Positions 17,626 through 27,838 of a stretch of 64,000 bases of DNA are shown here, piece after piece. How positions within the stretch are numbered: the first letter of the stretch is position 1; every line of letters begins with the position of its first letter. Below the pieces are notes generated by a model that was given only the letters and a program-made list of their open reading frames with translations, was not told the origin of the DNA and made no database searches. Position numbers and translations under genes: made by a program. Source of the DNA: Pseudomonadota bacterium (GTDB lineage: Bacteria; Desulfobacterota; Desulfovibrionia; Desulfovibrionales; Desulfovibrionaceae); NCBI GenBank assembly GCA_023411815.1, contig JAEYOJ010000078.1:10139-74138 (forward strand), written 5' to 3'.

Positions 17626-17662
17626 GGCTTGGTCCGCCTCATGCGGGCCAAGCCTTTTTTTT
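17626..17662 (+). terminator. Intrinsic terminator after dnaK
   Basis: GGCTTGG at 17626-17632 pairs with CCAAGCC at 17648-17654, with an inner CCG/CGG, followed by eight T residues. Confidence 0.9.
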
Positions 17663-17735
17663 CGTCCCGCGGCCAATGGTTCCCTCAACGCCATCCGTGA
17701 CGACCCAACGCAACAGAGCACTTGGAAATCACCGT

Positions 17736-19754
17736 ATGTCCCGTATACTCGTTTCGCTCCTCCTGGTCTGCGCCCTGCTTTTCGCGGCGGGCTGCCAGAA
17801 GGCTCCCGTCATCCCCGCCCCGCAACTGCAGGCCCTGCCGACCCAGGAGGTCTTGACCCGCGCCGACGCCGCCTGGGCCGCCGAGGACTACCGGCAGAGC
17901 CTGACCTACTACGGAGAAGCCCAGAACCGCACGGACCTGAGCGGGCAGAAACGCGCGCTCAGCTACGAGCGCGCCGCCCGCAGCGCCCTGGCGGTGAAGG
18001 AATACGAACGTGCCCTGCAGTCCCTCAGGGGCTGGTCCGGCTTCGACTCCAAGGTCCGCCAGAGCTGGCCCTGGAACGAATACTACGCCAAGTCCCTGGC
18101 CGGGAAAGGCCAGGACGACCAACTCCAGGATTTCCTGGCCGGGCTCATCGTCTCGCGCCAGGCCACATGGGACGTGCGGCGCAACGCGGCCCTGTTCCAG
18201 GCCGACTATTTCCTGCGCAAGGATCGGCCCATGCCCGCCGTGCCCGCCCTGCGCGAGGTCTACGACACCGCGCCCAACCGCGAGGCCAAGGCCAGCCTGG
18301 AGCAGACCCTGCTCCTGCGCCTGCTCGACCTGGAAGACAAGCAGCTTCTGGGCCTCATGGAAATCGGCGAAGGCCAGGAACCGACCTTCCCGTACACGGT
18401 CATGCGCCTCGCCGCGGCCAAGCGTTTGGCCGAAGCCAAGCCCAAGCAGTGGGATACGGCTTGGCGCGAGATGCGCGTACTGCTCACCCGCGGCCGCTTT
18501 GCCGACGAAAGCCTGCCCCGCGTGACCCTGCGCGCCCTGGAGAGCCAGCGCGGAGCGCCGCGTACCGGCATCGCCCTGGCCATACCCCTGTCGGACAAGA
18601 TCGGCGCCATCGGCTGGAAGATCGCCACCGGCGCCAACATCGCCCAGGCCATGCTCGCCCAGCAGGGGCTGAACGTCGAAGTACGCGTGGTGAACACCTC
18701 GCGGCCGGGCTGGCTGAACGACCTGAACGCGCTGCCCCCGAGCTTCACCGTCGTGGGCGGGCCGCTTTTGCGCAGCGACTTCCAGCAGATCGTGGACTCC
18801 AAGCTGACCCGCGAGCGGATTTTCATGACCTTCCTGCAAAGCCTGGGGGATGCGGAGGAAGGCCGTGATGCTTGGCGTTTCTTCGCCAGCCCAGAGGACC
18901 AGGTCCGCGCCCTGCTCGACTTGGCGGCCGGAAAGTTCGGTCTTTCGGAATTCGCCGTGCTCGCGCCGCAAGAGCCTTTCGGCACCTACATGACCGAGGT
19001 CTTCAGCCAGGAAGCCTGGAACCGCGGGTTGACCATGGCCGCCTACGGGACCTATCCGCCCAAGTCGCACACGGCCTGGGGCGGCAAGGTGGCCGAGTTG
19101 CTGGGCATCAACCCGGCCGAGCACAACAAAAGGAGCGGCACGCCTCCCCCCGAGCCGGGCTTCCGGGCCGTGTTCCTGCCCGACGGTTGGACCCAGGCCC
19201 AGCTGCTGGCTCCGCAATTCTACTACTACGATGCCGAGCACACGCTGCTTATGGGCTCCGAGCTGTGGAGCCAGGCCGTTATCGGCGGAACCGACGCGGA
19301 CATGAACTACTTTGGCCTGGCCGTCTGCCCGGGAGCCTGGTGGGCTCAGAGCCAGCGCCCGGGAGTGCGCGAACTCACCCGGCGCATGGCCGAAGAAAAT
19401 CGAGGACAGCCTGACTTCTGGCACGCGCTGGGCTATGATTTCGTGCGCTTCGCGGCAAACCTGGGCGGCATGTCCGGCGGGTGGGACCGCAAGGCAATCA
19501 ACGAGCGCCTCGCGGCCGCGCCGGCCATGGACTGGAGCTTGGCTCCCATGAGCTGGAACCAGAACGGCAAGGCACGCCAGGACCTGTTCCTCTTCCAGCC
19601 CTCGCGCAAGGGGCTCGTGCCCGTGAACGCGGAGGATCTGTTCAAGAGGATGCAGCAGGTCAAGCAGCGCCACGACGAGCGCATGGAACTGAACCGTGCG
19701 AAGCTCGAACAGAAGGGCAGAGCCGCCAGGCCGAGCCAGGGAGTCGCGCAATGA
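17736..19754 (+). CDS. LppC-like lipoprotein (penicillin-binding protein activator family)
   Basis: A 672-residue predicted outer-membrane lipoprotein. The signal sequence MSRILVSLLLVCALLFAAGC ends in a slightly unusual lipobox (FAAGC). An N-terminal TPR-like helical part of about 250 residues is followed by a periplasmic-binding-protein-like domain beginning near GIALAIPLSDKIGAIG. This combination matches the LppC/LpoA family, which stimulates class A penicillin-binding proteins in enterics. In delta-proteobacteria the partner is not established. ATG 17736 was chosen for the signal sequence; the frame is open upstream through dnaK. Its last bases overlap gatC (ATGA), which is an unexpected pairing with a tRNA amidotransferase gene. 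Confidence 0.8.
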   Translation: MSRILVSLLLVCALLFAAGCQKAPVIPAPQLQALPTQEVLTRADAAWAAEDYRQSLTYYGEAQNRTDLSGQKRALSYERAARSALAVKEYERALQSLRGWSGFDSKVRQSWPWNEYYAKSLAGKGQDDQLQDFLAGLIVSRQATWDVRRNAALFQADYFLRKDRPMPAVPALREVYDTAPNREAKASLEQTLLLRLLDLEDKQLLGLMEIGEGQEPTFPYTVMRLAAAKRLAEAKPKQWDTAWREMRVLLTRGRFADESLPRVTLRALESQRGAPRTGIALAIPLSDKIGAIGWKIATGANIAQAMLAQQGLNVEVRVVNTSRPGWLNDLNALPPSFTVVGGPLLRSDFQQIVDSKLTRERIFMTFLQSLGDAEEGRDAWRFFASPEDQVRALLDLAAGKFGLSEFAVLAPQEPFGTYMTEVFSQEAWNRGLTMAAYGTYPPKSHTAWGGKVAELLGINPAEHNKRSGTPPPEPGFRAVFLPDGWTQAQLLAPQFYYYDAEHTLLMGSELWSQAVIGGTDADMNYFGLAVCPGAWWAQSQRPGVRELTRRMAEENRGQPDFWHALGYDFVRFAANLGGMSGGWDRKAINERLAAAPAMDWSLAPMSWNQNGKARQDLFLFQPSRKGLVPVNAEDLFKRMQQVKQRHDERMELNRAKLEQKGRAARPSQGVAQ

Positions 19755-20035
19755 AAATCAGCCCCGAAGTCGTTGCCAGGATAGCCTCCTTGGCCAGGCT
19801 CGAGCTTTCCGAGGACAAGATCGGGCTCTTCGCCGAGCAGCTCGGTGATGTGCTGGCCTACATGGACAAGCTCGGCGAACTGGACACCTCGAACGTGGAG
19901 CCGCTTTACAGCCCCGTGGAAAAGCCCACGCCCATGCGCGAGGATACCGTGGTCAAGGAGTTCACCCGCGAGGAACTGCTCGCGGGCGCTCCGCAGACCG
20001 ATGGCGAGTTCTTCATCGTGCCCCGAATCGTCTAG
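19751..20035 (+). CDS. gatC: Asp/Glu-tRNA amidotransferase subunit C
   Basis: A 94-residue subunit that wraps around GatA and stabilises the GatCAB complex, which amidates Glu-tRNA(Gln) and/or Asp-tRNA(Asn). The segments VARIASLARLELSEDK and LGELDTSNVEPLYSP are typical, and the C-terminus FFIVPRIV closes the family pattern. It overlaps the preceding lipoprotein gene by ATGA and precedes gatA by 23 bases. gatB is not in the window. Confidence 0.95.
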   Translation: MKISPEVVARIASLARLELSEDKIGLFAEQLGDVLAYMDKLGELDTSNVEPLYSPVEKPTPMREDTVVKEFTREELLAGAPQTDGEFFIVPRIV

Positions 20036-20058
20036 CCCGTGCGGGCGAGGATCACTAC

Positions 20059-21540
<1,482 letters not shown>

Positions 21541-21551
21541 GCGCAAACGAA

Positions 21552-21583
21552 CCGGGGAGGGTGCCGCCCTCCCCGGCTTTTTT
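21552..21583 (+). terminator. Intrinsic terminator after gatA
   Basis: A 10-bp stem CCGGGGAGGG / CCCTCCCCGG with a 5-base loop, then C and six T residues. Confidence 0.92.
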
Positions 21584-21747
21584 CAAGTTCATTACGGACT
21601 ACCGCCGGACCGCCGGCACTCGTCAGGCCAACGGCCTTCCCAAAGCCGAAGCAGCTACAAGCCGCTCCAGTCCATGGCATGATTCTGGAACAGGACATGC
21701 CCGCATGGATCTCTTTTCCGCTCCCTATCGCCCATCGGAGTGACAGC

Positions 21748-22947
21748 ATGCATTACCTGGCCCTGTGCGCCATCGCCAAGGACGAGGACCGCTACCTGCT
21801 GGAGTGGATACACTACCACATTCTCGTCGGCGTGGAGCGCTTCATCATCTACGACAACGACAGCGCCACGCCCATAGCCCAGACCCTGGCCAAGTACGTC
21901 AAGGCGGGCATCGTCGATGTCGTTCCCGTTTCCGGCCAGGACCGGCAGATCCCCGCCTACGAGCATTGCCTGCGCGAGTATGGCCCGCGCTTCCGCTGGA
22001 TCGGCTTCCTGGACCTGGACGAGTTCCTCGTGCTCAAGGACACGCGGGATGCCCGCATACTGCTGTCCGATTACGAGGATCACGGGGGGCTGGCCGTGCA
22101 TTGGGTCATGTACGGCTCATCGGGGCATGTTCTGAGACCGGCAGGGCTGCAGATCGAAAATTACACGACGCGCCTCGCGGCCAGCAGCTTCCATGTGAAG
22201 AGCATCGTCCAGCCTCCGCACATCAGCCGAGTCGCCAATGTGCACATGTTCAATTACAAGCCAGGCTCATACTGCGTGAATGAGGATCACCTGCCCGTGG
22301 GAAGCGCCATGAGCTACCATGCGGTCAGGCGGGCCCAGATCAACCACTATTGGTACAGATCACAGCAGGACTTCGCGACCAAGCTGCAACGTGGCAGAGC
22401 TGACACCGCATCCCTCAACGAGAGCACGCGGGGATGGCACCAGTTCTATGCCCACCTCCAGCTTCCCCAGGAAAAGGAAGATCTTCTCGGTGGCTTGGCC
22501 AGAAAAATGAAGATGCTGGCGCGCAGCGGAAAGGCCGATGTATGGGCCGCGCTGTGCAACCGCTATTCGAAGCCGCAGGAATTGTATCAGCATGTCGCGC
22601 AGGCTTACGAGGCTATGGAAAAAGGTGATCTGGACGCCGCGGAGGCCATAATGTGCACGGCGAGCCTCAGGTATGGCGAAACCGTCGAATGCCTCCTGTT
22701 CCGCGCCTCGCTTTGCAGGCTGCGCAAGGCCTGGGAACGTGCCAAAGGCCTCGTCGTCAAGGCGCTGGCCAAGGAGCCTTCGCTTACGGTGTATTACGAG
22801 CTTTTCCTCGTGCATCTCCAGATGGGCGATGGTGAACGAGCCCGCCTGCTGCTCCAGTTCATGGAGCATTCCATGTGCACCTTCGGAATCGACGACAAGG
22901 CGTGGCGGGAGCGTCTGGCGCAAGGCAGGTCGCTCCTGACGGCGTGA
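21748..22947 (+). CDS. Glycosyltransferase family 92 protein
   Basis: A 399-residue protein with an N-terminal GT-A-like domain of the GT92 (DUF23) type: ALCAIAKDEDRYLLEWI at the start, IIYDNDSATPI near 30, and the metal-binding LDLDEFLVLKD near 90. A helical region of about 150 residues at the C-terminus resembles TPR-like repeats. GT92 enzymes in eukaryotes add galactose; bacterial members sit in polysaccharide and glycoprotein loci and their acceptors are mostly unknown. ATG 21748 has GGAG 7 bases upstream and begins the conserved first strand, so it was preferred to the upstream ATG 21679. Some A/T-rich codons in the C-terminal half differ slightly from neighbouring housekeeping genes. 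Confidence 0.82.
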   Translation: MHYLALCAIAKDEDRYLLEWIHYHILVGVERFIIYDNDSATPIAQTLAKYVKAGIVDVVPVSGQDRQIPAYEHCLREYGPRFRWIGFLDLDEFLVLKDTRDARILLSDYEDHGGLAVHWVMYGSSGHVLRPAGLQIENYTTRLAASSFHVKSIVQPPHISRVANVHMFNYKPGSYCVNEDHLPVGSAMSYHAVRRAQINHYWYRSQQDFATKLQRGRADTASLNESTRGWHQFYAHLQLPQEKEDLLGGLARKMKMLARSGKADVWAALCNRYSKPQELYQHVAQAYEAMEKGDLDAAEAIMCTASLRYGETVECLLFRASLCRLRKAWERAKGLVVKALAKEPSLTVYYELFLVHLQMGDGERARLLLQFMEHSMCTFGIDDKAWRERLAQGRSLLTA

Positions 22948-23132
22948 GGCTTGCGGGAGCGAAATCCTTGACAGCCGCGGCGAGAGCTGCTTGTTCTTCA
23001 ACATCCGATATGCAAATGAACCCCTTTTCCCGACCTCAAGGCACAGCCAGAGGATGATGGATTCTCCCTCCGGAGGCGACAATTCCAGATAATCGGCGCG
23101 GTCAGTCCTTCCCGCCCCATGCCCCGATCGCC

Positions 23133-24176
23133 GTGGCCGTCAGCGGCGGCCGCGACAGCCTGCTGGCCCTGGCGCTCCTCAAGGAGCAGGGCCATGAGGC
23201 CGTCGCAGTGCATGCGCGCTTCCTGCCTGGCGAGTGGGACGAGGAGCGCTTGGGAAAGCCTTTGCGGCAAGTTGCCGCACAACTTGGCGTGGAGATGCGT
23301 GTGCTGGACCTGCGGGAGGAATTCGAGGAGCGTGTCGTGGCGCCCTTCGTGGCCGAGTACCAGGCCGGCCGCACGCCTAACCCATGCGCCCTGTGCAACC
23401 CGAGGCTCAAGTTCGGACTGCTCTTCGAGCGCGCGGCCGGGGAATTCCACGCCGGAGCCATCGCCACGGGCCACTATGCCCGGCTGGAACATGATCCCGC
23501 CTATGGCATGTGCCTGCGCCGGGGTGCCGATCCGCTCAAGGACCAAAGCTATTTTCTGGCCCTCGTGCCGCGCGAACGGCTGGAAAAGGCGGTCTTCCCC
23601 CTGGGCGGCTGGCGCAAGGCCGATGTCGCCGCCGCCCTGGAGGCGCGAGGGCTGAACCCGCCCCTGCCGCTGGAGAGCCAGGAGGTCTGCTTCATCGCCA
23701 ACGACGACTACAAGGCCTTCCTGCAATCGCGCGGAGTGGATTTGTCCGGCCCCGGCCCCATGGTACTGGAGGACGGCCGCGTTGTCGGGCGGCACCAGGG
23801 CTTGTGGCGGTACACGCTTGGCCAGCGCCGGGGGCTGGGCGTCGCCTGGTCCGAGCCCCTGTACGTGCTGGACAAGGACGTAAGCCGCAATGCCCTGCTG
23901 GTCGGGCCAAAGTCCGGTCTGGCCTCGGCCGGCTGCGAAGCGCGCGGGGCGAATTACCTGGTGCCCATGGCGCAATGGCCGAAGGTCGTGCAGGTCAAGA
24001 CGCGCTACCGCCAAGGGGCTGCGCCGGCCCGGGCCCGTCGCACTGAAACGGGCCTAATCTTCGAATTCCTGGAACCCCAGGAGCGGCCTGCGCCGGGCCA
24101 GGTGGCCGTGGCCTACGACGAGGCCGGAACGGTCCTGGCCGGAGCGGTTATCGAGCACGGCCTGCGCCGGGCCTGA
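23133..24176 (+). CDS. mnmA: tRNA-specific 2-thiouridylase MnmA (start uncertain)
   Basis: A protein of at least 347 residues that puts sulfur on the wobble uridine of tRNA-Lys, -Glu and -Gln. The PP-loop SGGRDS is at the extreme N-terminus, the nucleophile Cys lies in NPCALCNPRLKFG, and the second catalytic Cys in QEVCFIAND; GHYAR and GLWRYTLGQRRGLG are also diagnostic. The first canonical start is GTG 23133, but that cuts off the first residues of the strand before the PP-loop and has no ribosome binding site. In the same frame an ATT codon at 23082 lies 5 bases after a perfect GGAGG and restores the missing strand (IAVAVSGG). The real protein may therefore begin at the ATT. Coordinates use the GTG as the conservative choice. 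Confidence 0.9.
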   Translation: MAVSGGRDSLLALALLKEQGHEAVAVHARFLPGEWDEERLGKPLRQVAAQLGVEMRVLDLREEFEERVVAPFVAEYQAGRTPNPCALCNPRLKFGLLFERAAGEFHAGAIATGHYARLEHDPAYGMCLRRGADPLKDQSYFLALVPRERLEKAVFPLGGWRKADVAAALEARGLNPPLPLESQEVCFIANDDYKAFLQSRGVDLSGPGPMVLEDGRVVGRHQGLWRYTLGQRRGLGVAWSEPLYVLDKDVSRNALLVGPKSGLASAGCEARGANYLVPMAQWPKVVQVKTRYRQGAAPARARRTETGLIFEFLEPQERPAPGQVAVAYDEAGTVLAGAVIEHGLRRA

Positions 24177-24253
24177 CCGGCAATGGCCTGACCAGCCCAT
24201 TGCCAGGAGCCTTGCGCCGCGTTACTTTGACGGACCAGAACACCAACCGGGAT

Positions 24254-24607
24254 ATGTGCGCCAGCATGAACATCCATGACCGCAGGAGCGCGCAGCGGAC
24301 GACCCTGTCGCGCCTGGTGGAAGTGGCCGTCAGCGACGGCCGCGACGCACAGGCCGTGTGCCGCATCATCGACATCAGCCCGTTCGGCCTGCGCCTGGAG
24401 TTCGTCAGCGCCGAGGACGCCAAGCGCTTCTCGCACTGCCGGGTTCTGAACGTTATCGGCTGCGGCGAGGCCATCCAGGCCCTGCTGCTGCACAAGTCCT
24501 GCGAGGTCAGGTGGCGGCAGGGCGCGATCCTGGGCGCACGCTTCCAAGCCCCCCTGGGCGTGCCGCTGGAAGGGCCGGGCATGGACATGGAGTTCACTTC
24601 TTTTTGA
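24254..24607 (+). CDS. PilZ domain protein
   Basis: A small protein of about 117 residues made of a single PilZ domain. The RxxxR-type c-di-GMP motif is present as RRSAQR, followed by DISPFGLRLEF, the D/NxSxxG motif. Such stand-alone PilZ proteins usually act as c-di-GMP effectors, often on motility or exopolysaccharide. ATG 24254 and ATG 24266 are both possible and neither has a good ribosome binding site; upstream TTG codons at 24200 and 24227 are also open. It ends 8 bases before a copy of the TAGAGCA repeat, facing the TPR gene on the other strand. Confidence 0.8.
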   Translation: MCASMNIHDRRSAQRTTLSRLVEVAVSDGRDAQAVCRIIDISPFGLRLEFVSAEDAKRFSHCRVLNVIGCGEAIQALLLHKSCEVRWRQGAILGARFQAPLGVPLEGPGMDMEFTSF

Positions 24608-24614
24608 GGATCTT

Positions 24615-24646
24615 GGAGCATTTGCATTTGAAAATGCTTTGCTCTA
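24615..24646. repeat. Short TAGAGCA-family palindromic repeat (R4)
   Basis: GAGCA (24616-24620) and TGCTC (24640-24644) bracket an inner hairpin GCATTT-GA-AAATGC. It lies in the 36-base gap between two convergent genes. Read on the reverse strand the end is TAGAGCA, and its TAG (24646-24644) is exactly the stop codon of the reverse TPR gene. Confidence 0.7.
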
Positions 24647-25153
24647 ATTGCCCTGCCTCAGCTCCCGCATCTTCTGCCTCCTGCTGGCCTCGTTGAGCAA
24701 TTCCCTGGCTCCGTCCAGAAATTCCTGGCGCGGCAATCCGCGTCCGGCAAGGGCCGCCGTCATGTTCAGGATGTCCCGCTTCATGTACAGCTCCAGGGGA
24801 TAGGTGCTCTCGGCGAAGCGAGCCAGCCCCTTTTCGACCTGACCATCCAGGATGTCGGCCACGGCCAGATAGTAGACGGCCCGCCATTCCGACGGCCTCA
24901 AGGCGGCCGAGGACGCGAGTTGCGCCCTGGCCTCCACGTCCCGGCCCAGGTAGAGATAGGCCCGACCCAGATCAATGCGCGCATTGGCCCAGTCCGGGTG
25001 CTCCGCCACGGCCTGTTCGAGCAGGGTGAGGCCCTCCTGGTAGTTCCCGCGATTCAGAGCCAGGTTGCCCCGGTAGTAAGCGCAGGCCTGCGCGACGGCA
25101 ACCAGGAGCAAGGCCAGTATGACGGAAATTTCATGGACGCGCCGCTTGGGCAT
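24644..25153 (-). CDS. Small TPR-containing protein
   Basis: A 169-residue protein with an N-terminal hydrophobic segment (about residues 9-27) that could be a signal anchor, followed by two to three TPR-like helical pairs (for example GNLALNRGNYQEGLTLLEQAV and DLGRAYLYLGRDVEARAQL). The likely role is protein-protein interaction at the cytoplasmic membrane; no specific partner is evident. A GGGAGGGGG ribosome binding site precedes the ATG. The stop codon TAG is the TAG of the adjacent TAGAGCA repeat. It starts 64 bases from mtaB, which runs the other way. Confidence 0.75.
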   Translation of the reverse strand: MPKRRVHEISVILALLLVAVAQACAYYRGNLALNRGNYQEGLTLLEQAVAEHPDWANARIDLGRAYLYLGRDVEARAQLASSAALRPSEWRAVYYLAVADILDGQVEKGLARFAESTYPLELYMKRDILNMTAALAGRGLPRQEFLDGARELLNEASRRQKMRELRQGN

Positions 25154-25217
25154 GTACCCCCTCCCGGTAAATGGCCACCCGAGTGGCCAAGGATAGCATG
25201 CTCCTAGGCCCTAACGA

Positions 25218-26537
25218 ATGATAACAGGCATGGATCAACGAAGGACCTTCGCCATCCGCACCCTCGGGTGCAAGATCAACCAGTACGAAAGCCAGGCTCT
25301 GCGCGAGTCGTGGCTCGCTCGGGGATGGACCGAGGCGGATGCCCCGCGGGCCCGGCTCGTACTGTTCAACTCCTGCGCTGTCACGGCCGACGCAGTGCGG
25401 ACCTTGCGCAATCAGGTCCGTCAGGTGCATCGGGCCAACCCGAAGGCCGAGATTGTCATCACGGGCTGCGCGGCCCAGGTTCTGTCCTTCGAACTGGAGG
25501 AATTGCCAGGCGTTACCTTGGTCCTGGACCAGACGCGCAAGACCGGTCTGGCCTCCTATCCCGATATCGGGCCGGCGATGCCCATGTCCGCCTTTCCGCC
25601 CCTGCGCATTTCCGACTTCGAGCGGGCCAGGCCGGTGCTCAAGATCCAGGACGGCTGCTCCCATGGCTGCACCTACTGTATCGTGCCCCTCACGCGAGGT
25701 CCGAGCCGCAGCCGCTCAGTGGCCGACATCCTGGCCGAGGCGCGCCGTCTGCTGGCCTCGGGCTTTCGAGAGATCATCCTCGGCGGCATCAACCTGCGCC
25801 ACTTCGGCCGCGACCTGCCCGGCACGCCGGACCTGTGGGACCTGCTGGCCGCCCTGGACGCCGAGCTGGCCCCGGAGTGGGCCGGTCGCGCCAGACTGCG
25901 CCTGAGCTCACTGGACCCGGCGCAGCTCGGGAACAAGGCCCTGGACGCCCTGGCCGCCTCGCGGCTGGTCTGTCCGCACCTGCACCTGTCCCTGCAAAGC
26001 CTGTCGCCGGAGATACTGCGCTCCATGGGCCGTGGACACTACACTCCCGAGAATATAGAAGGTTTCCTCCGCGACCTTGCCAAGGCATGGCCTACCTTTG
26101 CCCTGGGCGCCGACCTGCTGGTGGGCTTTCCAGGGGAAACCCCCGGGCTTTTTGGACAAACGCTGGCCGCGGTGGAGCGCTTGCCCCTGACCTACGCGCA
26201 CGTCTTTCCCTACTCCAGGAGGCTAGGCACGCGCGCGGCGAGCATGTCCGGCCAGGTCTCGACGCAGGAGAAGAAGGAGCGGGCCGGGCAACTGCGCGAC
26301 CTGACCGAAAGGCGCAAGGAGGCCTTCGCGCACCATCTGCTGACCATGGCAAGCCTGTCGGTGATCGTGGAACATCCCGGCCGCAAGGCCGAGGTGTCCG
26401 GCGTCTGCGAATTCTATGTGGAGTGCCGCTTCGCGCGTCCGCCTGGAACGGCGGGATTCAAATCCCTGGCCGGCGGCCGCCCTCTGTCCGCAGACGGCGG
26501 CTGCATCGTGCTCGCTCCCGGTCTGGAGCAGCCATGA
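25218..26537 (+). CDS. mtaB: tRNA (N6-threonylcarbamoyladenosine-37-C2) methylthiotransferase
   Basis: A 439-residue radical-SAM enzyme that converts t6A37 to ms2t6A37 in tRNA. The N-terminal UPF0004 domain supplies three auxiliary-cluster cysteines (Cys18 in TLGCKINQYES, Cys53, Cys84). The radical-SAM cluster is CSHGCTYC at 147-154, followed by GGINLRHFG. The TLGCKINQYE segment distinguishes MtaB from MiaB. The C-terminal TRAM region is short. ATG 25218 has only a weak AGG upstream; ATG 25230 is an alternative that removes four residues. It diverges from the TPR gene. Confidence 0.93.
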   Translation: MITGMDQRRTFAIRTLGCKINQYESQALRESWLARGWTEADAPRARLVLFNSCAVTADAVRTLRNQVRQVHRANPKAEIVITGCAAQVLSFELEELPGVTLVLDQTRKTGLASYPDIGPAMPMSAFPPLRISDFERARPVLKIQDGCSHGCTYCIVPLTRGPSRSRSVADILAEARRLLASGFREIILGGINLRHFGRDLPGTPDLWDLLAALDAELAPEWAGRARLRLSSLDPAQLGNKALDALAASRLVCPHLHLSLQSLSPEILRSMGRGHYTPENIEGFLRDLAKAWPTFALGADLLVGFPGETPGLFGQTLAAVERLPLTYAHVFPYSRRLGTRAASMSGQVSTQEKKERAGQLRDLTERRKEAFAHHLLTMASLSVIVEHPGRKAEVSGVCEFYVECRFARPPGTAGFKSLAGGRPLSADGGCIVLAPGLEQP

Positions 26538-26636
26538 CTTTCCACCACGTACAGTCGCCCATTGGATGCTGACGGCCAGTTGGTTTTCCTGTATAGCGCG
26601 ACATTCCCGGATGGAACACAATACACGGAGCAGAAC

Positions 26637-27521
26637 ATGCCGCGCAGCATGACAGGATATGGACGATCGGAACTGAGCACTCCCCAATGGACCCTGACCT
26701 GGGAGATCCGCAGCGTCAACAGCCGCTTCCTGGATATCAAATGGCGCACCCCGCATAACCTGCGCGGCCTTGAGGCCGACTGGGAGCGCGCCGTGCGCGA
26801 GGAGGCCTCGCGGGGGCGCCTGGATATCTACCTGCACTTCCAGCCCCATGGCAGCGGCACGGCCATGCTCGCCACGCTCAACACCGAGCTGGCCAGGCAG
26901 ATGCTGGCCCAGATGTCCGAACTGGCCAAGTCCATGGGCCAGGACTACCGGCCCGACTTCAACCGCCTGCTGTCACTGTCGGTCCTGTGGCAGGAATCCT
27001 CGGCCGAACCGAACCCGCAGTTGGTGGCCGACCTGGACAAGAGCCTGCGCGAAACCCTGCGTGTCTGGAACATCACGCGCGGCCAGGAGGGAAAGACACT
27101 GCTCGCCGACCTCCAATCCCGCTTCGCCGAGCTGGGCCGCCTGCTGGACAGCATTCGCGAACGCGTGCCCCAGGTGCTGCAGGACAAGACCACGACACTG
27201 GCCGAGCGCATCCGCGCCATGGTCGAGCAGGCCGGAGTGGAGATCTCGGATGACCGCATGCTCCAGGAAGTGGCCATCCTCACGGACAAGCTGGACGTGT
27301 CCGAGGAGCTGACGCGCCTGTCCATGCACCTCTCGCGCATGGACAAGGTTTTGCATGGCAAGGGAGAAGTCGGCCGGCAGCTCGACTTCCTCCTGCAGGA
27401 GACCTTCCGCGAGATTAATACCTGCGGCACCAAGAGCCAGGATGCCGAAATGAGTCGCCTCGCAGTGGATTTCAAGACCTTGCTTGAAAAGTGCCGGGAG
27501 CAGGTGCAGAACATCGAGTAG
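26637..27521 (+). CDS. YicC/YloC-family endoribonuclease
   Basis: A 294-residue protein beginning MPRSMTGYGRSE, the hallmark of the YicC family, with the C-terminal DUF1732 domain ending in QEIN-type residues (here QETFREINTCGTKSQDAEM). YicC and YloC have been shown to be endoribonucleases that act on small or structured RNAs. ATG 26637 has GGAG 6 bases upstream; the longer open frame to 26562 is not supported. It begins the run yicC-remA-gmk-pyrF-TPR, an order conserved in many bacteria for the first three. Confidence 0.92.
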   Translation: MPRSMTGYGRSELSTPQWTLTWEIRSVNSRFLDIKWRTPHNLRGLEADWERAVREEASRGRLDIYLHFQPHGSGTAMLATLNTELARQMLAQMSELAKSMGQDYRPDFNRLLSLSVLWQESSAEPNPQLVADLDKSLRETLRVWNITRGQEGKTLLADLQSRFAELGRLLDSIRERVPQVLQDKTTTLAERIRAMVEQAGVEISDDRMLQEVAILTDKLDVSEELTRLSMHLSRMDKVLHGKGEVGRQLDFLLQETFREINTCGTKSQDAEMSRLAVDFKTLLEKCREQVQNIE

Positions 27522-27574
27522 CGGCCGCCGGGCGGCACGCTCAGCGTATCGCGTTTTCCGCCGGGATTCATCGC

Positions 27575-27838
27575 ATGCAGAAATCACGACTGCTCAATAT
27601 CGGATTCGGCAACTTCGTGGTCGCCTCACGCGTGGTGTCCATCGTCAACCCTTCGTCGTCCCCCATGCGCCGGCTGCGCGAGGACGCCAAGGGCGGCGGC
27701 AGGCTCATCGACGCTACCCAGGGCCGCAAGACGCGCTCCATCATCGTCACCGACTCCAACCATGTCATCCTCTCCGCAATCCAGGCGGAGACCATCGCCC
27801 AACGTTTCGGCGCCGAGGAAGAGGACCATGACAAGTAG
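27575..27838 (+). CDS. RemA-like DUF370 protein
   Basis: An 87-residue protein of the DUF370/RemA family: LLNIGFGNFVVASRVVSIVNPSSSP-type N-terminus (positions about 6-30) and ATQGRKTRSIIVTDSNHVILSA near the middle. In Bacillus, RemA is a DNA-binding activator of matrix genes. In proteobacteria it usually sits between yicC and gmk, as here, and its role is not established. The ribosome binding site is weak. Its 3' end overlaps gmk by 11 bases, so translation is coupled. Confidence 0.9.
   Translation: MQKSRLLNIGFGNFVVASRVVSIVNPSSSPMRRLREDAKGGGRLIDATQGRKTRSIIVTDSNHVILSAIQAETIAQRFGAEEEDHDK

Noticed and set aside
26440..26480. A tRNA T-arm-like sequence (GGGATTCAAATCCC) suggesting a tRNA gene
   Set aside because: No acceptor stem, anticodon arm or CCA can be built on either strand, and the stretch codes for the conserved end of mtaB.
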